Shown here: piece after piece, positions 19,587-27,945 of the stretch
Position numbering within the stretch: the stretch's first letter is position 1
Layout: the number at the start of each line of letters is the position of its first letter
Assembly (NCBI GenBank): GCA_938092065.1
Contig: CALKND010000017.1
Span: 178,297-242,296 of the forward strand
Length of the DNA: 64,000 nt
Origin: an uncultured Rhodospirillales bacterium
Lineage (GTDB): Bacteria > Pseudomonadota > Alphaproteobacteria > Rhodospirillales > JABHCV01
Reading direction: 5' to 3'
Notes under the pieces: generated by a model
What the model saw: only the letters and a program-made list of their open reading frames with translations
Told to the model about the DNA's origin: nothing
Databases searched by the model: none
Translations under genes and position numbers: made by a program

Positions 19587-20417
19587 TTTCTGCTTCAAAC
19601 TGCCTTTGAACAATTGTTCACCACTGATTTTGAAAGCTGAGATAGCACTTTGCCCCTCTTTCGAAATCAGCCAGTCGATCAGTTTTTTTCCAGCGGCCGC
19701 TTTGACGTGGGGATGGCGTTTTGGATTTACAAGTATAACTCCATAAGGATTGAGTAGACGAGTGTCACCTTCTAAAAGAATTTTCAATTTTTTCCTATTT
19801 TTAAAGGCTAGCCATGTTCCTCTATCGGCTAGTGAATAACCATTCATGGCGGAGGCCATGTTTAAGGTCGCACCCATTCCTGACCCGGTTTCCCTGTACC
19901 AGTCCCCTGACGCCTTAGTGGTGTCAATGCCGCCTGCATGCCATAGGCTATATTCTTTTTTATTGGTGCCACTGTCATCACCGCGCGAGAGGAATATTGA
20001 TTTATTATGAGCAATTTTGCCGAAGGCTTTCACCACGTCCTTCATTCCTGCTATGGCAGCAGGATCTTTTACTGGGCCAACGACGACGAAATCATTATGC
20101 ATGACGTCATAGCGTTTGACGCCGTAGCCATCTGATACAAAGGAGTGTTCTGATTTTTTATCATGTACTAACAAGACATCAGCGTCCCCATTTTTTGCTA
20201 TTTTAATTGCCTGTCCGGTACCTACTGCAACTACCCGAACCCTAATGCCGCTGCCTTTGGTGAAGATAGGCAGGATCGAGCTTAATAGCCCAGTATCTCT
20301 TGTAGAAGTGGTTGATGCCAAAGTAATGTATTCAGCACTTGTAGCTTGGCTAGGGGTTGTGAGAGTAACAATTAAAGGAGTGAGAAAAAAAACTATAAAT
20401 TTCAGTGATTGTGTCAA
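19569..20417 (-). CDS. tupA: Tungstate ABC transporter, substrate-binding protein
   Basis: A 282-residue periplasmic binding protein. A signal peptide spans residues 1-28. The mature N-terminus ITLASTTSTRDTGLLSSI carries the Thr-Thr-Ser-type oxyanion motif of TupA proteins, which bind tungstate far more tightly than molybdate. Further family blocks are VGTGQAIKIAKNGDADVLLVHD and FLSRGDDSGTNKKE. The start is TTG, one base after the tupC stop and preceded by GGGGA. It is the last gene of a tupB-tupC-tupA operon, an order that differs from the more usual tupA-first layout. Phosphate- or sulfate-binding relatives lack this motif. Confidence 0.88.
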   Translation of the reverse strand: MTQSLKFIVFFLTPLIVTLTTPSQATSAEYITLASTTSTRDTGLLSSILPIFTKGSGIRVRVVAVGTGQAIKIAKNGDADVLLVHDKKSEHSFVSDGYGVKRYDVMHNDFVVVGPVKDPAAIAGMKDVVKAFGKIAHNKSIFLSRGDDSGTNKKEYSLWHAGGIDTTKASGDWYRETGSGMGATLNMASAMNGYSLADRGTWLAFKNRKKLKILLEGDTRLLNPYGVILVNPKRHPHVKAAAGKKLIDWLISKEGQSAISAFKISGEQLFKGSLKQKLTLTR

Positions 20418-20418
20418 A

Positions 20419-21180
20419 TTAGTCCCCTAGCATTTTGGTTTCTGGCCGATCCCACATTAATAAATCACCTTTAAGAAAAGCCTGCGCGAATTGATTTGTT
20501 GGGCCTGCAAAGAAGGTCGTCGCAGGGCCACTTTCGAGTAAGCGTCCCCGGTGAATAAAGAGCACTTCGTCGGCCAGCCTTTGGGCTTGTGGCAAGTCAT
20601 GGGTAGTCATGATGATTTGGGTGCCACTATCATGAATGGCATTGATAACTTTCTCAATTTCATAGGTTGCCGTCGGGTCAAGGCTGGCCGTTGGCTCATC
20701 GAGAAATAGCACCTTCGGTCTTAGAGCCCAAGCTCGCGCAAGGGCTAATTTTTGTTGTTCACCAAACGACAAAACCCGGGCTGAAAAACGGGCCAAGTGG
20801 TTAAGTCCCGTTAAACCCAAAACCTCTTCAGTTCGTGCTCGCCGTTGCGCTTTGTTGATGCCACGTAAAGAAAGTGCATACTCAACATTGGCCGAAACCG
20901 TCCGGCGCAACATTACTGGGCGCTGGAAAACCATAGCCTGATGGAAAGCCGTATTGCTTTTATTCTCAGCCTCAACGTGCCATTGGATGTGCCCTTGGCT
21001 CGGCTCGAGAAGGCGGTGGCATAATTTTAGCAGTAGGCTTTTCCCAGCACCGTTTGGACCAATGATAATACTTCGTGGTCCTACTTTAAATTGGTATGAT
21101 AATTCTTTTATTAATTGTTTGCCACTTGCTTTGAAGCAAATGCTATTTAGACTTAGTAGTAGAATTGGTTGCGCTATCAT
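20419..21180 (-). CDS. tupC: Tungstate ABC transporter, ATP-binding protein
   Basis: A 253-residue ABC ATPase that powers tungstate import from the cytoplasmic face of the membrane. Walker A is GPNGAGKS (residues 41-48), the signature is LSFGEQQKLALARA, Walker B is VLFLDEPTASLDP, and the switch histidine is in MTTHDLPQAQ. It has the short form without the C-terminal TOBE domain found in ModC. The start overlaps the permease stop by 4 bases (ATGA), so translation is coupled. The assignment to tungstate rests on the binding protein and permease beside it. Confidence 0.88.
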   Translation of the reverse strand: MIAQPILLLSLNSICFKASGKQLIKELSYQFKVGPRSIIIGPNGAGKSLLLKLCHRLLEPSQGHIQWHVEAENKSNTAFHQAMVFQRPVMLRRTVSANVEYALSLRGINKAQRRARTEEVLGLTGLNHLARFSARVLSFGEQQKLALARAWALRPKVLFLDEPTASLDPTATYEIEKVINAIHDSGTQIIMTTHDLPQAQRLADEVLFIHRGRLLESGPATTFFAGPTNQFAQAFLKGDLLMWDRPETKMLGD

Positions 21181-21869
21181 ACTTGCCTGTTCTCAGCAGC
21201 TTCCTTGACTAAAAAGGCAGCGGCATTGATGGATAGGGATAAGGTAATTAGTACTATGCCTAGACCAAGCGCAAGGGCTAGATTGCCTCTTGAAACCTCG
21301 AGCGTAATTGATGTTGTCATCACTCTTGTTGCGTGGTCGATGTTGCCCCCAACAATCATCACCGCGCCAACTTCTGCAGTGGCCCTGCCGAACCCAGCCA
21401 GCACTGCCGTCAACAAAGAGAAACGTCCATCCCACAGTAGGGTCATCATGCGGCGTGTTGGTGACGCTCCAAGCGAAATAAGTTGCTCTGCATACTCGAC
21501 CCATAAATCATCAATGATCTGGCGGCTCAACGCTGCGATGATTGGGATGACCAAAATGGTTTGAGCAATAATCATGGCAGTAGGACTGAACAAAAGTCCT
21601 AAAACCCCAAATGGTCCTGATCTGGATAACAACATGTAGACGAGCAGTCCGACAACAACTGGTGGCAATCCCATCAAAGCATTTAATATGACTACAAGTA
21701 CTTTTCGTCCAGGAAACTTGTACAAAGCTGTCGCTGCACCCAGAGGCATGCCGATCAGAGTTGCAACAAGGACAGCTACGAGGCTAACCCATAGAGAAAG
21801 TCCAACAATCATGAGCAAGTCATTATCCGCTGAGATCAACAGGGAAATGGCATCGAAAAAAACATTCAT
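21177..21869 (-). CDS. tupB: Tungstate ABC transporter, permease
   Basis: A 230-residue inner-membrane permease with five to six hydrophobic helices (for example LWVSLVAVLVATLIGMPLG and VVILNALMGLPPVVVGLLVY). The cytoplasmic loop EYAEQLISLGASPTRRMMTLL is the EAA motif that docks the ATPase. It is the first gene of the operon; a 310-base AT-rich gap upstream, shared with chpT, should contain the promoter. Gene order and similarity to TupB-type permeases support tungstate import, needed for tungsten or molybdenum enzymes. Confidence 0.87.
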   Translation of the reverse strand: MNVFFDAISLLISADNDLLMIVGLSLWVSLVAVLVATLIGMPLGAATALYKFPGRKVLVVILNALMGLPPVVVGLLVYMLLSRSGPFGVLGLLFSPTAMIIAQTILVIPIIAALSRQIIDDLWVEYAEQLISLGASPTRRMMTLLWDGRFSLLTAVLAGFGRATAEVGAVMIVGGNIDHATRVMTTSITLEVSRGNLALALGLGIVLITLSLSINAAAFLVKEAAENRQV

Positions 21870-22179
21870 GTGATATTATAAAAATAAAGAAACACATAAA
21901 CACATAAAAATAAAAAAATCTCATATATTGTTGATAAAAGCTGCTGGAGCTTAAGCAAGAGAGTTTATAGGTGTGGCGTTGGGATATGAATGCGAGCTTT
22001 ATAAAATAAACGTGGCAATCATTATTTAGATAGTACTATTTGCTGAGAAAGTAACACTAACTTTTCACATTTACAGTTTTAAGCACGGCAGAGCAATAAG
22101 TAAGTATTATGGTTAAGTTAGCACTTTTTTTAATAATTCTTTTAAATGGGTGAAATATGGGAATAGGGTTAAAACTGCT
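21870..22179. other. Divergent promoter region tupB / chpT
   Basis: About 310 AT-rich bases with no gene. A TTAA-N8-TTAA pair near 22130-22145 comes close to a CtrA box but the spacing is one base too long. No anion-sensing operator was recognised for the tungstate operon. Confidence 0.4.
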
Positions 22180-22857
22180 ATGCAGGTAGATTTAAAAGTT
22201 GTTCAGCTTCTGTCATCACGGTTGTGCCATGACCTAGTTGGACCTGCCGGAGCGGTACAAAATGGTATTGAATTGTTTGAACAAATGGGTTCCGACGAGG
22301 GTGAGGCTGCCCTTAAGATCGTTGTCTCCAGTGGCGAGCAACTATTGGCGCGGCTTGCTTTTTTTCGTCTGTGTTTTGGACAAGGAGGGCTAAGCGGCAC
22401 CAAACCTGCTATTGATGAGGCTCGGGATTTGGCTCAAACCTTCCTTGTAGGAGGTCGCATCTCTCTAGATTGGCCACCAGAAATTGGTGCGAAAACAAGG
22501 AAGGCCATCACATGTCCTGTCATCAAACTTCTCCTTAATATGATCTTAGTTGCTATTGACGGACTTCCACGGGGCGGAGTTTTAACAGTGTCATTGATGA
22601 GTGTAGATAATTCTCAGGAAGAACTTGCAATTGGTATGGCAGTCAAGGCATCTGGTGATGGTGCTTTTCTTAATGAAGATCTACAAGAAGCACTTTCCTC
22701 TGAGCGTCTGGGTCAGGTTGAGAGAGGATTGAGTGCTCATAATGTGCATGGGTTTTTCTGCCAGCGACTGGCAGAAAAACAATTATCAAAAATTGAGTTT
22801 TCCTCAACTCAGGATGAAGTGGAACTTACAGTTCTTGTGCCACATCAAAGTGGATGA
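22180..22857 (+). CDS. chpT: Histidine phosphotransferase ChpT
   Basis: A 225-residue cytoplasmic phosphotransfer protein that relays phosphate from the hybrid kinase CckA to CtrA (and CpdR) in alphaproteobacteria. The phosphorylated histidine is His17 in SSRLCHDLVGPAGAVQNG, the family signature, in the first helix of a four-helix dimerisation bundle. The C-terminal half is a degenerate ATPase-like domain (about residues 95-222). The ATG at 22180 is chosen over a GTG 30 bases upstream. It is convergent with ctrA, so the donor and its target lie side by side. The kinase CckA is not in this window. Confidence 0.88.
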   Translation: MQVDLKVVQLLSSRLCHDLVGPAGAVQNGIELFEQMGSDEGEAALKIVVSSGEQLLARLAFFRLCFGQGGLSGTKPAIDEARDLAQTFLVGGRISLDWPPEIGAKTRKAITCPVIKLLLNMILVAIDGLPRGGVLTVSLMSVDNSQEELAIGMAVKASGDGAFLNEDLQEALSSERLGQVERGLSAHNVHGFFCQRLAEKQLSKIEFSSTQDEVELTVLVPHQSG

Positions 22858-22941
22858 TGATTTTTCAGTGATTTCGTAAATTTTACACTAGCTTAGTGCA
22901 AGTGATGAAGCAGTCACCAAACTGGCAGTATATGATCAAAG

Positions 22942-22993
22942 AAAAGATGAATTTAATTCCGTGAAATTTGGAATACCCGCTCATCTTTTTTTT
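22942..22993 (+). terminator. Nested hairpin terminator after chpT
   Basis: Outer arms AAAAGATGA (22942-22950) and TCATCTTTT (22981-22989) enclose an inner stem ATTCC/GGAAT (22956-22960, 22970-22974). A run of eight T (22986-22993) follows. It lies about 90 bases after the chpT stop and 30 bases before the end of ctrA, and may stop transcription from both sides. Confidence 0.45.
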
Positions 22994-23023
22994 AGTAACG
23001 CCATGTTTCTTTTGAGATAAAGC

Positions 23024-23719
23024 TTAGGTGTCTATTTCTTTTGCTTCTGGACCTCGTAAAACATAACCCTGCCCCCAAATGGTTTCGATGTAATTTTCAC
23101 CACCAGTAGCGTTACCCAACTTCTTGCGTAGTTTGCAGATAAATACATCAATTATCTTCAACTCTGGCTCATCCATTCCACCATATAAATGGTTCAGAAA
23201 CATTTCCTTAGTCAGCGTTGTGCCCTTACGGAGTGACAGTAACTCCAGAATGCCGTATTCCTTGCCAGTTAAATGGACATGGCGACCGTCAACTTCAACT
23301 GTGTGAGAATCAAGATTAACCGCTAATTTTCCAGTACGGATAATGGATTGAGCATGCCCTTTTGAACGCCTAACAATAGCTTGGATTCGGGCCATTAATT
23401 CGGCTTTGTTGAAAGGTTTAGTTAGATAGTCATCTGCACCCGTTCCTAAACCTTTTACTTTATCATTGGCATCGGTCAATCCAGACAGAATAAGTACAGG
23501 GGTTTCTACACGGGCATCACGAAGACGTCGCAAGACCTCAATTCCGTCAATATCAGGAAGCATCAAATCTAAAATGATAATATCGTAATCATATAGTTTC
23601 CCAATTTCTAGCCCGTCTTCGCCAAGGTCTGTGGCATCAACAACCATTTTTTCAGACTCGAGCATCATTTTTAGGCTCTGCGCGGTCGCTGGATCATCTT
23701 CAACAAGAAGTACCCGCAT
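23024..23719 (-). CDS. ctrA: Cell-cycle response regulator CtrA
   Basis: A 231-residue OmpR-type response regulator, the master cell-cycle and flagellar regulator of alphaproteobacteria. The receiver domain (residues 1-120) has the acidic pocket EDD at 7-9 and phosphoacceptor Asp51 in [10 protein letters not shown], the same number as in Caulobacter. The winged-helix DNA-binding domain covers about 128-225, with [14 protein letters not shown] and the recognition region [29 protein letters not shown]. The ATG at 23719 lies 8 bases after GGGAGA; an adjacent upstream TTG is less likely. A TTAA-N7-TTAA box lies 50 bases upstream, pointing to autoregulation. It is divergent from fliI. Confidence 0.97.
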   Translation of the reverse strand: MRVLLVEDDPATAQSLKMMLESEKMVVDATDLGEDGLEIGKLYDYDIIILDLMLPDIDGIEVLRRLRDARVETPVLILSGLTDANDKVKGLGTGADDYLTKPFNKAELMARIQAIVRRSKGHAQSIIRTGKLAVNLDSHTVEVDGRHVHLTGKEYGILELLSLRKGTTLTKEMFLNHLYGGMDEPELKIIDVFICKLRKKLGNATGGENYIETIWGQGYVLRGPEAKEIDT

Positions 23720-23768
23720 CAAAGTAATCTCCCAATTAAATTCAGATTCTCTATATTAGCCTTAAATC

Positions 23769-23783
23769 TTAATCTTTTGTTAA
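23769..23783. promoter_or_regulatory. CtrA box (TTAA-N7-TTAA)
   Basis: TTAATCTTTTGTTAA fits the CtrA consensus TTAA-N7-TTAA exactly. It lies 50 bases before the ctrA start and about 140 bases before fliI, so it can serve ctrA autoregulation and perhaps the divergent flagellar genes. Two other TTAA pairs in the same region (23829-23852) have 4- and 8-base spacers and are not counted. Confidence 0.7.
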
Positions 23784-23920
23784 GCTTTATTTACATCGAC
23801 TGCATAATTAAAAATATTATACTAATTGTTAAAGTCTTAATTGAATAATTAAATTTGTTTAAAATTGGAAATGAAAATGAAGTCTGAATGCCAAATAATT
23901 AACTTTATTGAGGGGTTGGA

Positions 23921-25435
23921 TTGAAACTCCCTACCGAAAACATTCTTAATGAAATAGACCGTTTGCCCGAAAAATCTGTATACGGGCGAGTAACGGGTAT
24001 TGTTGGCCTGATGGTAGAGGTTGAGGGCGTTGCGGGGGAGTTGTCCATTGGCGAGCGTTGTAACCTTATTGGGCGGAGTGATCGCTGCGTGATGTGTGAG
24101 GTTGTTGGCTTTAAAAATGAAAGAGCGCTTTTGATGCCCTTTGGCACACTTGATGGCATTGGTCTTGGGTCACGAGCGGAGGTCAGTGTTAGCGATCCTT
24201 TGATTTATCCTGATCTAAGCTGGGTGGGTCGAGTTGTTAACGCCTTTGGTGAGCCAGTTGACGGAAAAGGGCCATTGGTTAAGGGTCCACAGGCATATCG
24301 CGTACACTCAAAGCCGCCACACGCACATGAACGTCAGCGTGTTGGTGGCAAGATTGACCTTGGAATTAGAGCTTTAAATACTTTCTTAACCTGTTGTCGT
24401 GGTCAGCGAATGGGTGTTTTCTCTGGCTCTGGTGTTGGTAAGTCGACAGTTATGTCCATGATGGCCCGTCACACGGATGCTGAAATCAGTGTCATTGGGT
24501 TGATTGGTGAGCGTGGCCGTGAAGCAAGAGAGTTTATAGAGGATGATCTGGGCGAAGCTGGTATGGCACGTAGTGTTGTTATAGTTGCTACTTCTGATGA
24601 ACCGCCTCTGGTACGTCGACAGGCGGCCTATGTACAAATGGCTATCTCGGAATTTTTTCGAGACCAGAGCAAGGACGTCTTATGCCTTATGGATAGTGTT
24701 ACACGTTTTGCCATGGCACAGCGTGAAATTAGCTTGTCTGCGGGTGAGCCACCCGCTTCTAAGGGGTATACGCCCTCGGTCTTTGCAGAATTGCCCCGGC
24801 TGCTAGAACGCGCTGGTCCGGGTACAGCTGGTCAAGGCAGTATTACTGGACTGTTTACTGTTCTTGTGGAAGGTGATGACCATAATGAACCAGTTGCTGA
24901 CGCTGTCAGAGGAATTCTTGACGGTCACATTGTTTTGGACAGGGCGATTGCAGAACGCGGACGCTATCCAGCAATAAACATCCTGAGAAGTGTCTCTAGA
25001 ACCATGCCTGATTGCAATACCCCTGAAGAAAATAAGGTTGTTAATAAGGCTAGGAAATATATGGCAATTTATGAAGATATGGCAGAATTGATTCGCCTTG
25101 GAGCGTACCGCCGTGGAAGTGACGGAGCTGTTGATGAGTCTATTAATTTTTATCCAGGAATAGAAAAATTTCTGACTCAAAACATAGACGAAACATCGCC
25201 TCTGGAATCTTGTTACGAGCAATTGCGCACTATCCTTGGCATGCCAACTGAGGGGGCTGCCAATATAACAGATGCCTCAATGTCAATTCAGTCAGAACCT
25301 ATTGAGCCACAGCCCCAAGAAACAGAGCCGCCAATACAAAGTTCTGAAGGTGTAAAGAAAACTGACCAGCCAATTAATGACCAGAAACTGGGTGTTGATA
25401 CCTTGAGCGAGCTTAACTCACTTGGTGGGCAATGA
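23921..25435 (+). CDS. fliI: Flagellar export ATPase FliI
   Basis: A 504-residue ATPase that energises the flagellar type III export apparatus at the inner membrane. Walker A GSGVGKST is at residues 169-176, GLIGERGREAREFIE and CLMDSVTRFAMAQREI are FliI/F1-beta family signatures, and the N-terminal beta barrel spans 20-95. The C-terminus has an extra 70-residue Pro/Gln/Glu-rich tail beyond the usual 440 residues, probably disordered. The start is TTG, 5 bases after GAGGGG; no ATG fits the expected N-terminus. It is followed by fliJ after 20 bases and is divergent from ctrA. Confidence 0.94.
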   Translation: MKLPTENILNEIDRLPEKSVYGRVTGIVGLMVEVEGVAGELSIGERCNLIGRSDRCVMCEVVGFKNERALLMPFGTLDGIGLGSRAEVSVSDPLIYPDLSWVGRVVNAFGEPVDGKGPLVKGPQAYRVHSKPPHAHERQRVGGKIDLGIRALNTFLTCCRGQRMGVFSGSGVGKSTVMSMMARHTDAEISVIGLIGERGREAREFIEDDLGEAGMARSVVIVATSDEPPLVRRQAAYVQMAISEFFRDQSKDVLCLMDSVTRFAMAQREISLSAGEPPASKGYTPSVFAELPRLLERAGPGTAGQGSITGLFTVLVEGDDHNEPVADAVRGILDGHIVLDRAIAERGRYPAINILRSVSRTMPDCNTPEENKVVNKARKYMAIYEDMAELIRLGAYRRGSDGAVDESINFYPGIEKFLTQNIDETSPLESCYEQLRTILGMPTEGAANITDASMSIQSEPIEPQPQETEPPIQSSEGVKKTDQPINDQKLGVDTLSELNSLGGQ

Positions 25436-25455
25436 CTTTGATGGGAGCCTTATAA

Positions 25456-25878
25456 ATGGCTGAAGGGCTGGAAACTCTTGTTCGACTTAACGAGTGGAGT
25501 GTCGACCAAAAGCGTCGAAAGTTAGGTGATTTATTGAAATTGATTGACGGTTTTGAAGTTGAATTAAAGAAGCTTGAGCAGGACCTGATCACTGAGCAAG
25601 CTGCAGCAGCAGCTGCACCTAACGAAGGTGGGTTTCTTTATGGCTACTATGCAGACAGGGTGATTGACCGTCGTGCCATTATCCAGTTGTCTGCTCAGCA
25701 GTTGGAAAAAGATGCTGATGAGGCCCGCGAGGAAGTGTCCGAAGCGTATAGGGAGCTGAAAAAATTTAAAACTGTATTAGAAGCCCGCAAGAAGTTTGAA
25801 AAAGCAGAGCTGGCTATCAAAGAACAGTCGGAACTTGATGAAGTTGGTATACGGACTTTTATACAGAAACGTGTCTAG
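25456..25878 (+). CDS. fliJ: Flagellar export protein FliJ
   Basis: A 140-residue, almost fully helical coiled-coil protein. Its opening ETLVRLNEWSVDQKRRKLGD and long heptad helices match FliJ, the central stalk that links the FliI hexamer to the export gate FlhA and escorts chaperones. Charged heptads run throughout, with a break near the GGFLYGYYADRV segment. Position directly after fliI is the standard arrangement. The last 4 bases overlap the end of the convergent unknown gene that closes the large flagellar operon. Confidence 0.85.
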   Translation: MAEGLETLVRLNEWSVDQKRRKLGDLLKLIDGFEVELKKLEQDLITEQAAAAAAPNEGGFLYGYYADRVIDRRAIIQLSAQQLEKDADEAREEVSEAYRELKKFKTVLEARKKFEKAELAIKEQSELDEVGIRTFIQKRV

Positions 25879-26273
25879 TACTGCTTAAGCCTGGAGAGTA
25901 ATCCAACATTGTCCCAATTTGGTTGGCGGTCTTCAAGCATAACTTCGTGGCGGTCAATGCCGTGATGGACCTGATTGGGTGCTGATATTGATAGCTGAAG
26001 CCATCTGGTGACTAGCTCATTGTTAACATCATTAAGAATAGTCGCTGCTCCTTCTTCCAGTGTCTCCCATTTTATGGTGCCAAGTGCGTCAAGATAGCGT
26101 CCAAAAGATACGGGTTTAAGAATAGTTTTGTCCGGGACATAACGCAGATGAATAGCACTACTGTCGACCTCACCCGGGTTTGCCATGTGACCGGTAATAG
26201 AAATTACATAATCGATTTTTATGTCTGGGTTGCGATCACAGATTAATAGGGCGCGTCTTTTGTGAATCTCCAT
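25875..26273 (-). CDS. Unknown QueF/T-fold-like protein at the flagellar operon end
   Basis: A 132-residue soluble protein. The segment VISITGHMANPGEVDSSAIHLRYVPDKTILKPVSFGRYLDAL, followed by an EE-x9-DVNNELV helix, parallels the tunnelling-fold core of QueF (C-P-V-T-G-Q-P-D ... I-x-Y-x-P-D ... K-S-x-x-x-Y-L ... E...N-x-x-x-x-D-L). The catalytic Cys is replaced, so nitrile-reductase activity is not expected. I rate this as a weak resemblance by eye only. It follows the FliK-like gene by 9 bases and is the last gene of an 11-gene flagellar operon, so a role tied to motility is inferred. It overlaps fliJ by 4 bases, tail to tail. Confidence 0.5.
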   Translation of the reverse strand: MEIHKRRALLICDRNPDIKIDYVISITGHMANPGEVDSSAIHLRYVPDKTILKPVSFGRYLDALGTIKWETLEEGAATILNDVNNELVTRWLQLSISAPNQVHHGIDRHEVMLEDRQPNWDNVGLLSRLKQY

Positions 26274-26282
26274 TCCTGATCC

Positions 26283-27923
26283 TTATACCACAAGCCCAAT
26301 ATCTTGAACAATAACCGGGTCGGAAATATTAATGAAGTCTGCTGGAGCCGCCTGAAAATTGACGCTTCCTTTAAGACCGGATAAATCTGCTGTTTCACGA
26401 AAAATAGTGCGGATGTCATTTTTTATGGCGTCCGCTAAGTGGGTATCTGAGCGTATAATAAGGTCAAGGGATGTTCCCTTTTCACCAACCAGTCCATCCA
26501 TCTGCAAACGACCAAATAGTGAAAGTTTAACATCAATCACAAAGCGTGTATTTGAAGTAGTATCTTCGTCAGTATCTTTCTCATTTTGCCGCAATAAAAG
26601 CCGAATTTGTTGTATTTCATCACCGTTATTGATTGGAATTAGAGCAACTCGCCAGTCACTTGGGGCAGGCTCTTCAACTATCCTTGATAAAGTTGTGAAG
26701 TCTTCTCTTATTCGACTGCTAACATTAGGCTGGTTGCGCTCAATTAGGCGCAATACTTTTTCACCTATCCATGACTGTAAGTCACCACCTTTTAGAGCTG
26801 AAAGGAAAAAGATCATACTTGATGTTAGAGATGCACCAGGACGAGGGATAATGGAATTAATAAGTTTTTGGGATTTACCTGGGCGGACTTCTTCCAAGGC
26901 TTGAAAAGCATGCTCAAGCGCAGGCCAATTACGGGATCTAAAAAGGCTCTCGTGAGGGGCTGGTGCAGCTTGTGTCTCTTTAACTGGCACTGAGGGAGCA
27001 GTAACCACCTCTAGAGAGATTGTAGTGCCGCGCGGGACACTGGTTTGGGTAGCGAGGACGAAGGCGCCTAATTTTGTCTGGACAATGGGATGTCCAGACG
27101 GAGTGCTTCCCGTGACGGCACCTCCAAGGTTGGCACCAGCTGAAAGAGTGGGCTTGGTGGTTTTGCTGCTGAGTGTTGTTGGGGTCGTACTTGCCGCGGC
27201 TAGGTTGAGCCGTTGGATACCTGTAACCTTTACACCTACTTGGCTGCCCACTTGCAAATGTCCTAATGCTTTTGTGGCTGATGCCGAGGCAATTATAGGG
27301 CGCCTTAAATTTTGGTCCCCTGTTGCGTTTTTCATAATCGCCGAGGCCTTAGCTGCAGTCGTTATCAATGATTTCGTGCTTATAGCTCTTGAGAAGCGAC
27401 TTTTCTGAAGAGGAACCCCTTTTTCTTTGATTGTTTCCATTTTAGCTCCGATAGATGACCTGAGCTTACCTATCGGAGCCTGTCTCACAGTGCTTGGGGA
27501 CTCTAATGAGGGGCTCATCAATGTTGCTTGTAAGACATTTCCTATAGCCAGTTTGGTAGCTGGTGACCCCTGTGCATGATTTGTGCTCGTTGTCATATTA
27601 CCCTGAATTTTTGTCTTTAAAGATGGATTAGTGCCATTCAAGCTGTTGATCTGGAACTGTATAAAAGGAGATTGAGACACCAATTGCATTACAAGAGCGC
27701 CACCTTTGGGTAGGCTTAAGTTTGACTGTAGAAAAAATTTCCCCGCGGGTGTCTGAATTTGAAAAGTATTTTTTGCTGTTTGTGATGTGATTGTTGCCTC
27801 AAGTAACTGCCCAATGGAAAGACCTTTAAGAATAGTAGGGGCTCCTTGAACAACAGCGACGGAGGTCGAGCTGTGAGAGCCTGGCTTAGATAGTAGTGGT
27901 GCTGTTGGTTTAATTGTGCTCAT
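26283..27923 (-). CDS. FliK-like flagellar protein (second copy type)
   Basis: A 546-residue Ser/Thr/Ala/Pro-rich protein. Two similar beta-rich blocks (near residues 35-95, GLSIGQLLEATITSQ to LPKGGALVMQL, and 250-310, LGGAVTGSTPSGHPI to VPRGTTISLEV) flank low-complexity linkers. The C-terminal 130 residues (WRVALIPINNG, RFVIDVKLSLFGRLQMDGLV, LDLIIRSD) resemble the FliK hook-length-control C-terminal domain, where a related strand pattern is used. The true fliK, with the standard domain, is at 43.4-45.2 kb, so this may be a paralogue with a different task, such as an export or length-control helper. It lies between flhG and the last operon gene. Confidence 0.6.
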   Translation of the reverse strand: MSTIKPTAPLLSKPGSHSSTSVAVVQGAPTILKGLSIGQLLEATITSQTAKNTFQIQTPAGKFFLQSNLSLPKGGALVMQLVSQSPFIQFQINSLNGTNPSLKTKIQGNMTTSTNHAQGSPATKLAIGNVLQATLMSPSLESPSTVRQAPIGKLRSSIGAKMETIKEKGVPLQKSRFSRAISTKSLITTAAKASAIMKNATGDQNLRRPIIASASATKALGHLQVGSQVGVKVTGIQRLNLAAASTTPTTLSSKTTKPTLSAGANLGGAVTGSTPSGHPIVQTKLGAFVLATQTSVPRGTTISLEVVTAPSVPVKETQAAPAPHESLFRSRNWPALEHAFQALEEVRPGKSQKLINSIIPRPGASLTSSMIFFLSALKGGDLQSWIGEKVLRLIERNQPNVSSRIREDFTTLSRIVEEPAPSDWRVALIPINNGDEIQQIRLLLRQNEKDTDEDTTSNTRFVIDVKLSLFGRLQMDGLVGEKGTSLDLIIRSDTHLADAIKNDIRTIFRETADLSGLKGSVNFQAAPADFINISDPVIVQDIGLVV

Positions 27924-27945
27924 TTACATCTCTTTTGAGAGAGAT

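Noticed and set aside
22130..22145. TTAA pair upstream of chpT as a CtrA box
   Set aside because: The spacer is 8 bases rather than the 7 that CtrA needs.
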